Positions 44,222 to 53,023 are shown, counted from the first letter of the stretch. The stretch is DNA of 64,000 bases from JBBROS01 sp964246015 (GCA_964246015.1 CAXTPG010000001.1:1-64000); one strand, 5' to 3'. Translations and numbers: made by a program. The notes: a model not told the origin generated them from the sequence alone.

Positions 44222-45433
44222 TCAGGCCTTCACGAGGGGGCAGCCGCCCTCTGCGAGGGGCTTCCAGGCCTTGTCGGAGGGGGTGGCGACGACCTGCTTG
44301 TAGTAGTCCCAGGGGTATTTGCTCTCGGACGGCTTCTTGACCTCGAAAAGATAGGACGGAGTGAGGGCGAGGCCGTCCTGGCGGATGATGGTGGTGCCGT
44401 AGGCGTCGTCCTCGGCGGGGGCGGACTTCATCTTGGCAACCACGGCGGCGCCGTCCTTGGCGGCGGCGACGCCCAGGGCCTTCACGGCCTTGAGGTAGTG
44501 GAGCGCGCCCGAATAGCAGCCGGCGTTGGTCATGTTGGGGCAGACGCCGGGCATGAGGGCCTGGAAGCGCTTGGTGAAGGCGCGGGTCTTGTCGTTGAGG
44601 TCCCAGTAGAAGCTTTCGGTGAGGAACAGGCCCTGGGCGGCTTCGAGGCCCAGGCCGTGGACGTCGTTGAGGAACATCAGAAGGGCGGCGACCTTCATCT
44701 TCTTGGTCAGGCCGAACTCGGCGGCCTGCTTGATGGAGTTGATCGTGTCGGCGCCGGCGTTGGCAAGGCCGAGGACGTTCGCGCCGCTCGCCTGGGCGGA
44801 GATCAGGAAGGACGAGAAGTCCGACGTGCCGGGGAAGGGGTAGGGCGATGCGCCGGCGACCTTGCCGCCTGCGCCGGTGACGAAGGCGGTCGTGTCGCGC
44901 TGGAGCTGCTGGCCGAAGACGTAGTCGGCCGTGATGAAGTACCAGCTGTTGCCGCCGGCCTGGACCATGGCGCCGCCGGTGGAGCGGGCGAGCATGTAGG
45001 TGTCGTAGGACCAGTGGATGGTGCTGGGCGTGCACTGGCTTCCCGTGAGGTCGCCGGTCGCGGCGCCGGTGTTGATGTAGACCTTGTTCTTTTCCTTGCA
45101 GACGCTGTTGACGGCGAGGGCGACGGAGCTGGTCGGGACGTCGAAGACGATGTCGACGCCGTCGCGGTCGAACCATTGGCGGACGATGCCGACGCCGACG
45201 TCCGGCTTGTTCTGGTGGTCGGCGGCGACGATCTCGACCTTGAAGTCGGGGGCGAACTCGGCGACCGCCTGCTTGACGGCGGCGACGGAGTTGAGGCCGC
45301 CGATGTCGCGATAGGGTCCGGACTGGTCGTTCAGGACGCCCATCTTGATGGTGGCGCCCTGGGCGCGGGCGCGGCCCGCGAGAAGGCTGGTTGCCGTGGC
45401 GGAGGCCAGCAGCGTGCGGCGATCGATCGTCAT
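44222..45433 (-). CDS. ABC transporter substrate-binding protein, Liv type (copy 1)
   Basis: A 403-residue periplasmic binding protein. The N-terminal signal (MTIDRRTLLASATATSLLAG) carries a twin-arginine-like DRRTLL motif, so Tat export is possible. The body has the Leu/Ile/Val-binding fold: IKMGVLNDQSGPYRDIGG, DHQNKPDVGVGIVRQWFD, KEKNKVYINTGAATGDL, FITADYVFGQQLQ and PSYLFEVKKPSESKYPWDYYK. About 60% identical by eye to the next gene upstream. It lies directly before livH. Ligand unknown; homologues bind amides or aromatic acids as often as amino acids. Confidence 0.92.
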   Translation of the reverse strand: MTIDRRTLLASATATSLLAGRARAQGATIKMGVLNDQSGPYRDIGGLNSVAAVKQAVAEFAPDFKVEIVAADHQNKPDVGVGIVRQWFDRDGVDIVFDVPTSSVALAVNSVCKEKNKVYINTGAATGDLTGSQCTPSTIHWSYDTYMLARSTGGAMVQAGGNSWYFITADYVFGQQLQRDTTAFVTGAGGKVAGASPYPFPGTSDFSSFLISAQASGANVLGLANAGADTINSIKQAAEFGLTKKMKVAALLMFLNDVHGLGLEAAQGLFLTESFYWDLNDKTRAFTKRFQALMPGVCPNMTNAGCYSGALHYLKAVKALGVAAAKDGAAVVAKMKSAPAEDDAYGTTIIRQDGLALTPSYLFEVKKPSESKYPWDYYKQVVATPSDKAWKPLAEGGCPLVKA

Positions 45434-45459
45434 GGGGCTGTGCTTCCCTTCTTGCTCGT

Positions 45460-46689
45460 TCAGGACCGGACCAGGGTGCAGCCGCCCTTGTCGGCCGGGC
45501 GGAAGGCGCGGTCGGCCGGGGTGCTGGCGACGGGCTTGTAGTAGTCCCACGGGCCCTTGCTTTCGGACGGCTTCTTCACTTCCCACAGGTAGGAGGGGTG
45601 GAGCTTGCGCCCGTCGGCGCGGATGGTGCCGGGGCCGAAGCAGTCGTCGTCGGTGGGGGTCGCCTTGATCTGGGCGATGGTGGCGGCGCCGTCCAGCTTG
45701 GCCTTCGCGATGCCCATGGCGTGCGCGACCTTGAGGTAGTGGAGGACGCTGGAGTAGGTGCCGGCCTGGACCATGGTGGGCCGCTGGGCGGGAGCCTTGG
45801 GCTTCAGCCGCTCGCTGAAGGCGCGGGTGCGGTCGTTCATGTCCCAATAGAAGCTGTCCGTGAGATTGATGCCCTGGGCGACCTGAAGGCCCAGCGAATG
45901 GACGTCGCTGAGGAAGAGCAGGAGGCCGGCCAGCTTCATCTTGATGCCGAACTCCTGCGCCTGCTTGATGGTGTTGATCGTGTCCGTGCCGGCGTTGGCG
46001 AGCCCCAGGATCTTGGCGCCCGAGGCCTGCGCCTGCAGCAGGAAGCTGCTGAAGTCGGTGGTGCCGGGGAAGGGGTATTTGACGCTGCCGACGACCTTGC
46101 CGCCCGCGGAGGTCACGAATTCGGTGGTGTCGCGCTGCAGCGCGGCGCCGAAGGCGTAGTCGGCCGTGATGAAGAACCAGCTGTCGCCGCCGGCCTTCAC
46201 CAGGGCGGCGCCGGTGCTCTGGGCCAGCATGTACGTGTCGTAGACCCAGTGGATGGTGTTGGCGTTGCAGCTTGCGCCCGAGAGGTCGGAGGTCGCGGCG
46301 CCGGAGTTGATGTAGGCTTTGTTCTTGTCCTTGGCGACGCCCGCGACGGCCAGCGCCACGGAGCTGTTGGCGACTTCGGCGATGAGGTCCACGCCCTGGT
46401 CGAACCATTGGCGGGCGATGCCGGCGCCGATGTCGGCCTTGTTCTGATGGTCTGCCTGGAGGATCTCGACGGTGAAGCCCTTGCCGGCCACGCCGAAATC
46501 CTCGGTCGCGAGCTGGGCGGCCTTCACGGCGAGCGGGCCGGCGAGGTCCTGGTAGGGTCCGGAGAGGTCGGTGAGGATGCCGATCTTGAGGCTGTTGGCG
46601 CCCTGGGCGCGGGCGCGGCCGATCAGCTCGGGCGTGATCAGGGGGGCGGCGGCGGTGGCGGCGATGAGGCCGCGGCGGGAAAGGGTCAT
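45460..46689 (-). CDS. ABC transporter substrate-binding protein, Liv type (copy 2)
   Basis: A 409-residue paralogue of the preceding binding protein, with the same block order (DHQNKADIGAGIARQWFDQG, KDKNKAYINSGAATSDLSG, FITADYAFGAALQRDTTEF, PFPGTTDFSSFLLQAQASG). The signal region MTLSRRGLIAATAAAPLIT again contains SRRGLI, a Tat-like motif. The two copies probably arose by duplication and may bind different ligands for one permease. 26 bp separate the genes. The livF gene starts 27 bp upstream. Confidence 0.92.
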   Translation of the reverse strand: MTLSRRGLIAATAAAPLITPELIGRARAQGANSLKIGILTDLSGPYQDLAGPLAVKAAQLATEDFGVAGKGFTVEILQADHQNKADIGAGIARQWFDQGVDLIAEVANSSVALAVAGVAKDKNKAYINSGAATSDLSGASCNANTIHWVYDTYMLAQSTGAALVKAGGDSWFFITADYAFGAALQRDTTEFVTSAGGKVVGSVKYPFPGTTDFSSFLLQAQASGAKILGLANAGTDTINTIKQAQEFGIKMKLAGLLLFLSDVHSLGLQVAQGINLTDSFYWDMNDRTRAFSERLKPKAPAQRPTMVQAGTYSSVLHYLKVAHAMGIAKAKLDGAATIAQIKATPTDDDCFGPGTIRADGRKLHPSYLWEVKKPSESKGPWDYYKPVASTPADRAFRPADKGGCTLVRS

Positions 46690-46716
46690 TGCGATGCTTC
46701 CTCCTGGGTTCTCGGT

Positions 46717-47424
46717 CTAGACGCCGAGGTAATCGTGCAGCTTGTCCATGTTCGCCGAAAGCTCGGCATTCGGTATCATATCGATGACCCGGCCGTGCTC
46801 CATCACGTAATGGCGGTCGGCGACGGTGGCGGCGAAACGGAAGTTCTGTTCGACCAGAAGCACGGTGAAGCCGCGCGCCTTGATCTCCCGGATGGTGTGG
46901 CCGATCTGCTGGATGATGACGGGGGCCAGGCCCTCGGTCGGTTCGTCGAGCAGCAGCAGGCGGGCGCCGGTGCGAAGGATGCGGCCGATGGCGAGCATCT
47001 GCTGCTCGCCGCCGGAGAGCTTCGTGCCCTGGCTGCCGGCGCGCTCCTTCAGGTTGGGGAACAGCGCGTGGATTTCGGCGACCGTCATGCCGCCCGGGGC
47101 GATCTGCGGCGGCAGCATGAGGTTTTCGGTCACGTTGAGGCTGGCGAAGATGCCGCGCTCCTCGGGGCAGAAGGCGATTCCGGCGCGGGCGACGGTGTCG
47201 GGGGCCATGGCGACGGTCTCGGCGCCCTTGAAGCGGATGCTGCCTTCGCGCCGGGGCACGAGGCCCATGATGGATTTCATGGTCGTCGTCTTGCCGGCGC
47301 CGTTGCGGCCCAGAAGGGTGACGACCTCGCCCTCGTTCACGTGGAAATCGACGCCGTGGAGGATATGGCTCTCGCCGTACCAGGCCTCGAGCCCGGCGAT
47401 CTGCAGCATGGGGGCGTCAGGCAT
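46717..47424 (-). CDS. livF: ABC importer ATP-binding protein, LivF family (second operon)
   Basis: A 235-residue ATPase. Walker A is GRNGAGKTT, then IAFCPEERGIFASLNVTENL, signature KLSGGEQQMLAIGRIL, Walker B LLLLDEPTEGLAP, and the LivF-type LLVEQNFRFA. ATG at 47422-47424 overlaps the end of the LivG gene by 8 bp. Together with LivG, two binding proteins, LivH and LivM it forms a leftward six-gene operon. Confidence 0.94.
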   Translation of the reverse strand: MPDAPMLQIAGLEAWYGESHILHGVDFHVNEGEVVTLLGRNGAGKTTTMKSIMGLVPRREGSIRFKGAETVAMAPDTVARAGIAFCPEERGIFASLNVTENLMLPPQIAPGGMTVAEIHALFPNLKERAGSQGTKLSGGEQQMLAIGRILRTGARLLLLDEPTEGLAPVIIQQIGHTIREIKARGFTVLLVEQNFRFAATVADRHYVMEHGRVIDMIPNAELSANMDKLHDYLGV

Positions 47425-48169
47425 CGGGGGAACCCAGATAGGCGGTGACGACGTCGGGGTTCTTGCTGACGCTGGCATAGTCGCCCTCGGCGAGGATCTG
47501 GCCGCGGGCGAGGACGGTGATGCGGTCGCAGAGGCCTTCGACGACGCTGAGGTTGTGCTCGACCATGAGGATGGTGCGGCCGGCGCGGATGCGGCGGATG
47601 AGCTGGACGACGCGGTCCACGTCCTCGTGCGCCATGCCGGCAGTGGGTTCGTCGAGAAGGAGCATCTCAGGCTCGAGCGCCAGGGTCGTCGCGATCTCCA
47701 GCGCGCGCTTGCGGCCGTAGCTAAGGGCGGCGGCCTGGGTGTCGTCGTAGCCGTCCAGCCCGACGTCGTGCAGGAGGGCGCGGGCGCGATCGTCGAAGCG
47801 GTGGAGGATGGTGTCGGAGCGCCAGAAGTCGAACGACGCGCCACGCTGCCGTTGCAGGGCGAGGCGGACGTTCTCGATCGCGGTGAGGTGGGGGAAGACG
47901 GCGGAGATCTGGAAGCTGCGGACAAGGCCGAGACGGGCGACGGAGGCGGGCTTCAGGCCGGTGATGTCGGCGCCCTTGAAGCGGATGGTGCCGCGGGTGG
48001 GGGCCAGGAACTTGGTGAGCAGGTTGAAGCAGGTCGTCTTGCCGGCGCCGTTGGGGCCGATCAGGGCGTGGATGGTGCCGGCCTGGACGCGCAGGTTGAC
48101 GTCCTTGACCGCGACGAAACCACCGAATTCCCGCGTGAGACCAGACGTCTCCAGGATGGTGTCGGACAC
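47417..48169 (-). CDS. livG: ABC importer ATP-binding protein, LivG family (second operon)
   Basis: A 250-residue ATPase and the first gene of the operon. Walker A is GPNGAGKTT, followed by LTKFLAPTRGTIRFKG and RSFQISAVFPHLTAIENV. The signature region reads LSYGRKRALEIATTL, Walker B is LLLDEPTAGM, and the switch His is in MVEHNLSVVEGL. The GTG at 48167-48169 (VSDTILETSG) is the start; an in-frame extension upstream runs into the promoter region. It is divergent from a CitE-like lyase gene with 117 bp between. Confidence 0.93.
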   Translation of the reverse strand: MSDTILETSGLTREFGGFVAVKDVNLRVQAGTIHALIGPNGAGKTTCFNLLTKFLAPTRGTIRFKGADITGLKPASVARLGLVRSFQISAVFPHLTAIENVRLALQRQRGASFDFWRSDTILHRFDDRARALLHDVGLDGYDDTQAAALSYGRKRALEIATTLALEPEMLLLDEPTAGMAHEDVDRVVQLIRRIRAGRTILMVEHNLSVVEGLCDRITVLARGQILAEGDYASVSKNPDVVTAYLGSPDA

Positions 48170-48286
48170 CCCTGCACCTCCCCGGTGTTCATTTCCCCGC
48201 CATGCTGCGGTTGACGGTTGATTTGCATATCGGCGGCGGTGGCGCAAGATTGTTCCAAGCGCCACGAGCCACGAAAGAGACGCCGC

Positions 48287-49150
48287 GTGCCGAATCCCAT
48301 GAAGTTGCGGACCCTGCTGTTTGCCCCGGGGGACAGCGCCCGCAAGGCGGAGAAGGCGCTGGCGTCCACGGCGGACGGGGTGATCCTGGATCTCGAAGAC
48401 AGCGTCGCGGCGGGGGCGAAGGCGGGTGCGCGAGCCATGGTGGCGGCGATGCTGCCGGGGTTGTCCCGCGCTGGGGTCGTCGTGCGGGTGAACCCGTTGG
48501 GGACGGAGTGGTACCTGGCGGATCTCGCGGCGGTGGTGCCGGGGCGGCCGGCGGCGCTGATGCTGCCGAAATGCACGGGGGTCGCGGACCTGGTGGCGCT
48601 GGATCATCACCTGGAGGCGCTGGAGACGGCGGCCGGGCTCGAGGTCGGCGGTATCGGGGTCGTCGCGCTGGTGACGGAGACGGCGGCCTCCTTGCTGGCC
48701 ATGGATTATCGCGGCGCGCCGGCCCGGCTGCGCGCGCTGTGCTTCGGGGCGGAGGATCTTTCGGCGGATCTGGGGATCTCGCCACGGGGTCCCGGCGGGT
48801 ATCTGTCGGCCGTCGCGGCGGCACGGGCGATGACGCTGGTGGCCGCCGCCGCGGCGGGGGTGCCGGCGGTGGATACGCCCTGGCCCGATCCCCGCGACCC
48901 GGCCGGGCTGGCGGCCGAGGCCGCTGCAGCGGCGGCGGACGGGTTCGCGGGCAAGCTGTGCATCCATCCGGACCAGTTGGGCGCGGTGGCGGCGGCGTTC
49001 ACGCCCGATGCGGCGCGGGTGGCCTGGGCCGTGGCGGTGCGGGACGGGTTCGCGGCGCGGCCGGGGGCCGGCGTGTTCGTGCTGGATGGAAAGATGATCG
49101 ACCGGCCGCATCTGCGGCTGGCGGACCGGATCCTGACCGCGGCGGGGTAG
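48287..49150 (+). CDS. CitE/HpcH-HpaI-like CoA-ester lyase
   Basis: A 287-residue TIM-barrel lyase of the CitE-like group (malyl-, citramalyl- or citryl-CoA lyases). It has RTLLFAPGDSARKAEKALAS at the start, the metal-site LDLEDSV near residue 40, VRVNPLG, MLPKCTGVADL, VTETAASLL, CFGAEDLSADLG and the C-terminal KLCIHPDQLGAV. The metal ligands Glu and Asp are in VTETAAS and AEDLSAD. I use the GTG at 48287; the ATG at 48299 is an in-frame alternative. Divergent from the Liv operon, so the lyase may act on a transported acid after CoA activation; this is inference. Confidence 0.88.
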   Translation: MPNPMKLRTLLFAPGDSARKAEKALASTADGVILDLEDSVAAGAKAGARAMVAAMLPGLSRAGVVVRVNPLGTEWYLADLAAVVPGRPAALMLPKCTGVADLVALDHHLEALETAAGLEVGGIGVVALVTETAASLLAMDYRGAPARLRALCFGAEDLSADLGISPRGPGGYLSAVAAARAMTLVAAAAAGVPAVDTPWPDPRDPAGLAAEAAAAAADGFAGKLCIHPDQLGAVAAAFTPDAARVAWAVAVRDGFAARPGAGVFVLDGKMIDRPHLRLADRILTAAG

Positions 49151-49176
49151 CCCAGGCAGCGCCGGATGGGCGGGGT

Positions 49177-50082
49177 TCAGCCGCCGGCCGGGCGGGCGAA
49201 CGTGACCTGGCCGCTGCCATAGGCGAGCCAGACGCGGCGCGTGCGGATGGCGTCGAGGCCCAGCAGCATGTCGCCGCGTTCCAGTTGCAGTGGGGCGATG
49301 CTGACCGGGGTGTCGGCGGGGGGCTCGTCGCCGAGGGCGAAGCGGACGCGGACATGGCCGAGGGGAAGGCGCTCGCCGTCGACGCCGGACGCGGTGTTGG
49401 CGGAGGCGGGGGCATCGAGGTTGAGCCGCCGGGCCGTGGCCTGGGTGAGGAGGGTGGCGCGGGTGCCGGTGTCCAGCAGGGCGAGCAGGGGCTGGCCGTT
49501 GATGCGGACGGGCAGGAAGGGCTCGCCGGCGCGGGTGACCTCGAGAGGCAGGGTGGTGCCGGGCGGCGGCGCGCAGGTTCCGGGGGCGTGGAGGGTGAGC
49601 CGGCCGGCGGGGATGTCGATGTCGAGGTCGAAGCGCGCGAGCAGGGCGGCGCCGAGCAGGCCGGCAAGGGGCGGGTCGCTGCGGAGCTGGATGGGCAGGG
49701 GGGCCACGGGGGCGAGCAGGTCCGGCATGGGGGCCGCGCCGAGACGAAGCCCGGGGAGGCGGACGACGCGCGCCTGGGTGCTGCCGCCGGTGCCGTAGAT
49801 CCGGGTCATGCCGGCCAGCGGGAGGGCTAGGGCGGCGGCGGTCTCGGGGGTGATCAACATCCCCTGGGCCCCGGTGTCCAGCAGGAGGGACACGGGGCGG
49901 CCGGCGAGGGTTGCGGGGACGAGGGGGTAGCCGTCGACGAGGGTGAGGGGGAGGTCGGCGATCCTGGTGCACGGTTGGGCTTGGGCGGGGTGGGTTGCCA
50001 GCGCGAGCGCTCCGGCGATGGTCCCGCGGCGGCCCAGGCCCTCACCCAACCCTCTCCCGATGGGAGAGGGCTTGCGCGTCAC
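49177..50082 (-). CDS. Exported retropepsin-like aspartic protease family protein
   Basis: A 301-residue protein with two clan-AA aspartic protease domains. The active-site motifs are SLLLDTGAQGMLIT in the first and LALLDTGTRATLL in the second, each with the DTG triad, so the molecule can form a pepsin-like two-lobe unit by itself. The N-terminus is a signal peptide (GRRGTIAGALALA to AQAQ) with two Arg before the hydrophobic run. The GTG at 50080-50082 overlaps the acyl-CoA dehydrogenase stop by 4 bp. A repeat-type palindrome encodes part of the leader (SPIGRGLGEG; see the repeat at 50041-50070), so the true start is not certain. Periplasmic target unknown. Confidence 0.8.
   Translation of the reverse strand: MTRKPSPIGRGLGEGLGRRGTIAGALALATHPAQAQPCTRIADLPLTLVDGYPLVPATLAGRPVSLLLDTGAQGMLITPETAAALALPLAGMTRIYGTGGSTQARVVRLPGLRLGAAPMPDLLAPVAPLPIQLRSDPPLAGLLGAALLARFDLDIDIPAGRLTLHAPGTCAPPPGTTLPLEVTRAGEPFLPVRINGQPLLALLDTGTRATLLTQATARRLNLDAPASANTASGVDGERLPLGHVRVRFALGDEPPADTPVSIAPLQLERGDMLLGLDAIRTRRVWLAYGSGQVTFARPAGG
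50041..50070. repeat. REP-like palindrome inside the aspartic-protease leader
   Basis: CCCTCTCCC GAT GGGAGAGGG at 50050-50070 is a perfect 9-bp inverted repeat with a 3-nt loop, preceded by CTCACCCAAC. Such elements are common as dispersed extragenic palindromes in proteobacteria. Here it lies within the first codons of the protease gene. Only one copy is in the window. Confidence 0.65.
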
Positions 50083-51209
50083 AACATGCGGCTCAGGATG
50101 AGCTTCTGGATGTCGCTGGTGCCCTCGTAGATCTGGCAGACGCGGACATCGCGGTAGATGCGTTCGACGGGATAGTCGGCGAGGTAGCCGTAGCCGCCCA
50201 GGGTCTGGATGGCGGCGGAGCATATGCGTTCCGCTGCCTCGCTGGCGAACAGCTTGGCCATGGCGGCGGCTTCCAGGGCCGGGCGGCCGGCGTCCTTCAG
50301 GCGGGCGGCCTTCAGCGTAAGCTCGCGCGCGGCGGCGAGCTGGGTCTTGGCTTCCACCAGGCGGAAGGCGACGGCCTGGTGCTCGATGATGGGCTTGCCG
50401 AACTGCTTGCGGTCCTTGGCATAGGCGATGGCGTATTCGAGCGCCGCGCGCGCCATGCCCACGGATTGCGCGGCGATCCCGATGCGGCCGGATTCCAGGG
50501 TGGACAGCGCGATCTTCAGGCCCTCGCCCTCGGCGCCGATGCGTTGGTCGTCGTTGACCTGCATCTCGTCGAAGGTCAGGGCGCAGGAGTCGGACGCCTT
50601 CTGGCCCAGCTTGTGCTCGACCCGGGCGATGCCGAACCCGGGCGTGTCGTTGGCGACGACGAAGGCGCTGATGCCCTTCTTGCCGGCCGAAGGGTCGGTG
50701 ACCGCGAACAGGATGGTCGTCTTGCCCACGCGGGCGTTGCTGATGAACTGCTTGGAGCCGTTGATGGTGTAGCCGCTGTTGGTGCGGACGGCGCGGGTGC
50801 GCACGCCCGACGCGTCCGACCCGGCGCCGCTTTCGGTCAACGCGAAGCTCGCGACCGACTGCCCGCTGGCCATCGGGCGAAGCCAGCGCTCCTTCTGGTC
50901 GGGGGTCCCGAACTTCTCCAGGATCTCGCAGGTGGGGGCGTTGTGGACGCTGACGAGGGTGCTGACGCTGCCGTCGCCGGCGGCCAGCTCCTCGATGACG
51001 CGGGCATAGGTCTCGTAGGGGATCTCGCTGCCGCCCCAGTCGCTGCTGTTGGTGGCGCCGAGGAAGCCCATCTCGCCCAGGGCGGCGATGATCTCGGGCT
51101 CGATGGCGCAGGCCTGCTCGCGGGCGGCGGCGGTGGGGGCCAGTCGGTCCTGGGCGAAGCGGCGAGCGGTTTCGACGATCAGGTCGTCGGGGTCGGTATG
51201 GTCGAGCAT
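50079..51209 (-). CDS. Acyl-CoA dehydrogenase
   Basis: A 376-residue FAD-dependent acyl-CoA dehydrogenase. Family signatures are SFALTESGAGSDAS and the NGSKQFISNARV loop in the middle domain, and the C-terminal IQTLGGYGYLADYPVERIYRDVRVCQIYEGTSDIQ, whose Glu (YEGT) is the catalytic base in short/medium-chain members. ATG 51207-51209. With the upstream CitE-like lyase and the acyl-CoA ligase elsewhere in the window, it points to breakdown of CoA-linked organic acids. The substrate is undetermined; isovaleryl-, butyryl- and glutaryl-type enzymes are alternatives. Confidence 0.94.
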   Translation of the reverse strand: MLDHTDPDDLIVETARRFAQDRLAPTAAAREQACAIEPEIIAALGEMGFLGATNSSDWGGSEIPYETYARVIEELAAGDGSVSTLVSVHNAPTCEILEKFGTPDQKERWLRPMASGQSVASFALTESGAGSDASGVRTRAVRTNSGYTINGSKQFISNARVGKTTILFAVTDPSAGKKGISAFVVANDTPGFGIARVEHKLGQKASDSCALTFDEMQVNDDQRIGAEGEGLKIALSTLESGRIGIAAQSVGMARAALEYAIAYAKDRKQFGKPIIEHQAVAFRLVEAKTQLAAARELTLKAARLKDAGRPALEAAAMAKLFASEAAERICSAAIQTLGGYGYLADYPVERIYRDVRVCQIYEGTSDIQKLILSRML

Positions 51210-51290
51210 GGCGGGCGCGCTCCCCTTGGTTTGCAGTGGATATAGGTGGGGCCAGGGGCCGGCGCCAGCGTTGCGACGGTTGTGCCAAAC

Positions 51291-51298
51291 GACTAGTC
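51291..51298. promoter_or_regulatory. Short palindrome upstream of the toxin-antitoxin pair
   Basis: GACTAGTC, a perfect 8-bp palindrome, lies 25 bp before the antitoxin ATG and 80 bp from the divergent acyl-CoA dehydrogenase start. Phd-type antitoxins usually bind short palindromes over their own promoter, so this is a candidate operator. It is short enough to be chance. Confidence 0.3.
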
Positions 51299-51322
51299 TG
51301 ATACCTGGTCAGGAGGGCCGTG

Positions 51323-51583
51323 ATGCGCGCGTGGCAGGTTCAGGACGCCAAGGCCCGTTTCAGCGAGATGCTGGAGACGTGTCAGGGGGAGGGGCCGCAG
51401 ATGGTGACGAGGCGGGGGGTGGAGACAGCCGTGCTCGTACCCGTCGAGGAGTGGCGGCGGATCGAGGGCGCGACGAGAAGGCCGACGTTGAAGGAATTGC
51501 TGCTGGCCGACGAGCCGCGGTTCGATCTGCCGATCCCGGAGCGGCACCGGCCTGTTCGCCGGCGGACGCCGCGCTTCGGGTAA
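51323..51583 (+). CDS. Phd/YefM-type antitoxin
   Basis: An 86-residue protein with the Phd/YefM N-terminal domain (WQVQDAKARFSEMLETCQGEGPQMVTRRGVE and TAVLVPVEEWRRIEG), which dimerises and binds its own promoter. The C-terminal tail, rich in Arg and Pro (RHRPVRRRTPRFG), would neutralise the toxin. ATG 51323 follows AGGAGG at 51311-51316. It overlaps the toxin gene by the TAATG form, a typical toxin-antitoxin junction. Confidence 0.88.
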   Translation: MRAWQVQDAKARFSEMLETCQGEGPQMVTRRGVETAVLVPVEEWRRIEGATRRPTLKELLLADEPRFDLPIPERHRPVRRRTPRFG

Positions 51584-51996
51584 TGGCGCGGTTCCTGCTC
51601 GACACCAACGTCATTTCCGAAACGCGGCGGACGCGGCCCCATGGCGGCGTCCTGGCCTGGTTCGGTTCGGTCGGGGACGACGACTTGCGGCTTCCCGTGG
51701 TGGTGGTCGGCGAGTTGCAGGCGGGTGTGGAGAGCGTTCGGCGGACGGATGCGCTGCGGGCAACTACAATGGACCGATGGGTGCAGCAGGTCGTCGAGAC
51801 GTTCACCCTGATCCCGATGGATCACCACGTGTTTCGCGTCTGGGCGCGGTTGATGGACCGGCAGCCGTCCCAGCTTACGCTTGACGCGATGATCGCGGCC
51901 ACGGCGGAGGTGCACGGGTTGATCGTGATCACGCGCAACGTCCGGGATTTCGCGAAGTTCGGCAGCCGGACGCTGGATCCGTTCGCGTTCCGATAG
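51583..51996 (+). CDS. VapC-type PIN-domain toxin
   Basis: A 137-residue PIN-domain ribonuclease. The acidic metal-binding residues are seen in LLDTNVISE (Asp, Glu), VVGELQAG (Glu), LTLDAMIAATA (Asp) and TRNVRDF (Asp). Such toxins cut tRNA or rRNA when the antitoxin is lost. It is coupled to the Phd-type antitoxin by a 1-bp overlap. Pairing of a Phd-type antitoxin with a VapC-type toxin is common. The gene ends 6 bp before the Bug-protein gene in the opposite direction. Confidence 0.88.
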   Translation: MARFLLDTNVISETRRTRPHGGVLAWFGSVGDDDLRLPVVVVGELQAGVESVRRTDALRATTMDRWVQQVVETFTLIPMDHHVFRVWARLMDRQPSQLTLDAMIAATAEVHGLIVITRNVRDFAKFGSRTLDPFAFR

Positions 51997-52001
51997 CACG
52001 C

Positions 52002-52958
52002 CTACGTGGGTTTCAGGCCTGCGGTGCGGATGACGTGGCGGTAGCGCTCCGTCTCCGCGGCGATGAAGCGGACGAAGTCCTCGGGGGAGCCGGGGGTGGG
52101 CGTGGCGCCCAGCTCGTCCAGGCGGGCCTGAATCGCCGGGTCGGCCAGGGCCTCGGTCACCACGGCGTTCAACGTGGCGATGACCGGGGCGGGCGTGCGG
52201 CCAGGGGCGCCCAGGCCGAACCAGGACCCGGCCTCGTAGCCCGGCACGAATTCCGCCAGTGCAGGCAGGTCGGGCAGCATGGCGGCGCGCGTCGGGCCGG
52301 TGGTGGCGAGCGGGCGGAGACGGCCGGCGCGGATGTGGGGCATGGAGGAGGGCGCCGGGTCGAACATCGCGTCGACCTCGCCGCGGAGAAGGTCGGCAAG
52401 GGCGGCGGCGGAGCCGGCATAGGGGACGAGCGTGAGGCGGGCGCCGGTCATGAGCTGGAACAGTTCGAGCCCGATGTGCTGGGGCGTGCCGGCTCCGGCA
52501 TACGCGACCCGCAGGCGGCCGGGGGTGCGACGCGCGAAGGCGAGCAGCTCGGGGACGGAGTGGACGGGGACGGCCGGGTTGACCTCGACGATGAGCGGGA
52601 CGCGGGCGATGGGGGCGACAGGGGCGATGTCGCGGGTGAAGTCGAAGTCGAGGTTATCGAACAGCGTCGTGTTGATGGTATGGACGGGACCGCAGAGCAG
52701 CAGTGTATGGCCATCGGGCGTGGCACGGACCACGTCGGCGGTGGCGCGGTTGCCGCTGTTGCCGGGCCGGTTCTCGACCCCGACCTGGGTGGAGAGGCGG
52801 GTGGCGAGCGCAGGCGCGATGGTGCGCGCCGCGATGTCGAGCGGTCCGCCCGGGGGAAAACCGACGATGATGCGGATGGTCATGGCGGGGTAGGCCTGCG
52901 CCAGCACGGCGCGTGGAAGGGTAGCGGCCAGAAGCAGGGTTCGGCGCAGGATTGACAT
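52002..52958 (-). CDS. Bug-family (TctC-type) tripartite transporter substrate-binding protein
   Basis: A 318-residue exported binding protein of the Bug family, abundant in Betaproteobacteria and some Acetobacteraceae. Signal peptide about residues 1-20 (MSILRRTLLLAATLPRAVLA). The mature start TIRIIVGFPPGGPLDIAARTIAP is typical, and the ligand region includes GNRATADVVRATPDGHTLLL and YAGAGTPQHIG. The TctAB membrane partners are not adjacent. Ligands in the family are carboxylates and amides. Single gene, divergent by 65 bp from nothing obvious upstream except the end of the IOR gene. Confidence 0.92.
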   Translation of the reverse strand: MSILRRTLLLAATLPRAVLAQAYPAMTIRIIVGFPPGGPLDIAARTIAPALATRLSTQVGVENRPGNSGNRATADVVRATPDGHTLLLCGPVHTINTTLFDNLDFDFTRDIAPVAPIARVPLIVEVNPAVPVHSVPELLAFARRTPGRLRVAYAGAGTPQHIGLELFQLMTGARLTLVPYAGSAAALADLLRGEVDAMFDPAPSSMPHIRAGRLRPLATTGPTRAAMLPDLPALAEFVPGYEAGSWFGLGAPGRTPAPVIATLNAVVTEALADPAIQARLDELGATPTPGSPEDFVRFIAAETERYRHVIRTAGLKPT

Positions 52959-53023
52959 GCCGGGCTCTCAGCAGCGTCCGGCACCGGTCTAGCATGGTTG
53001 GCTTCATTGCTTCCACACGATGT

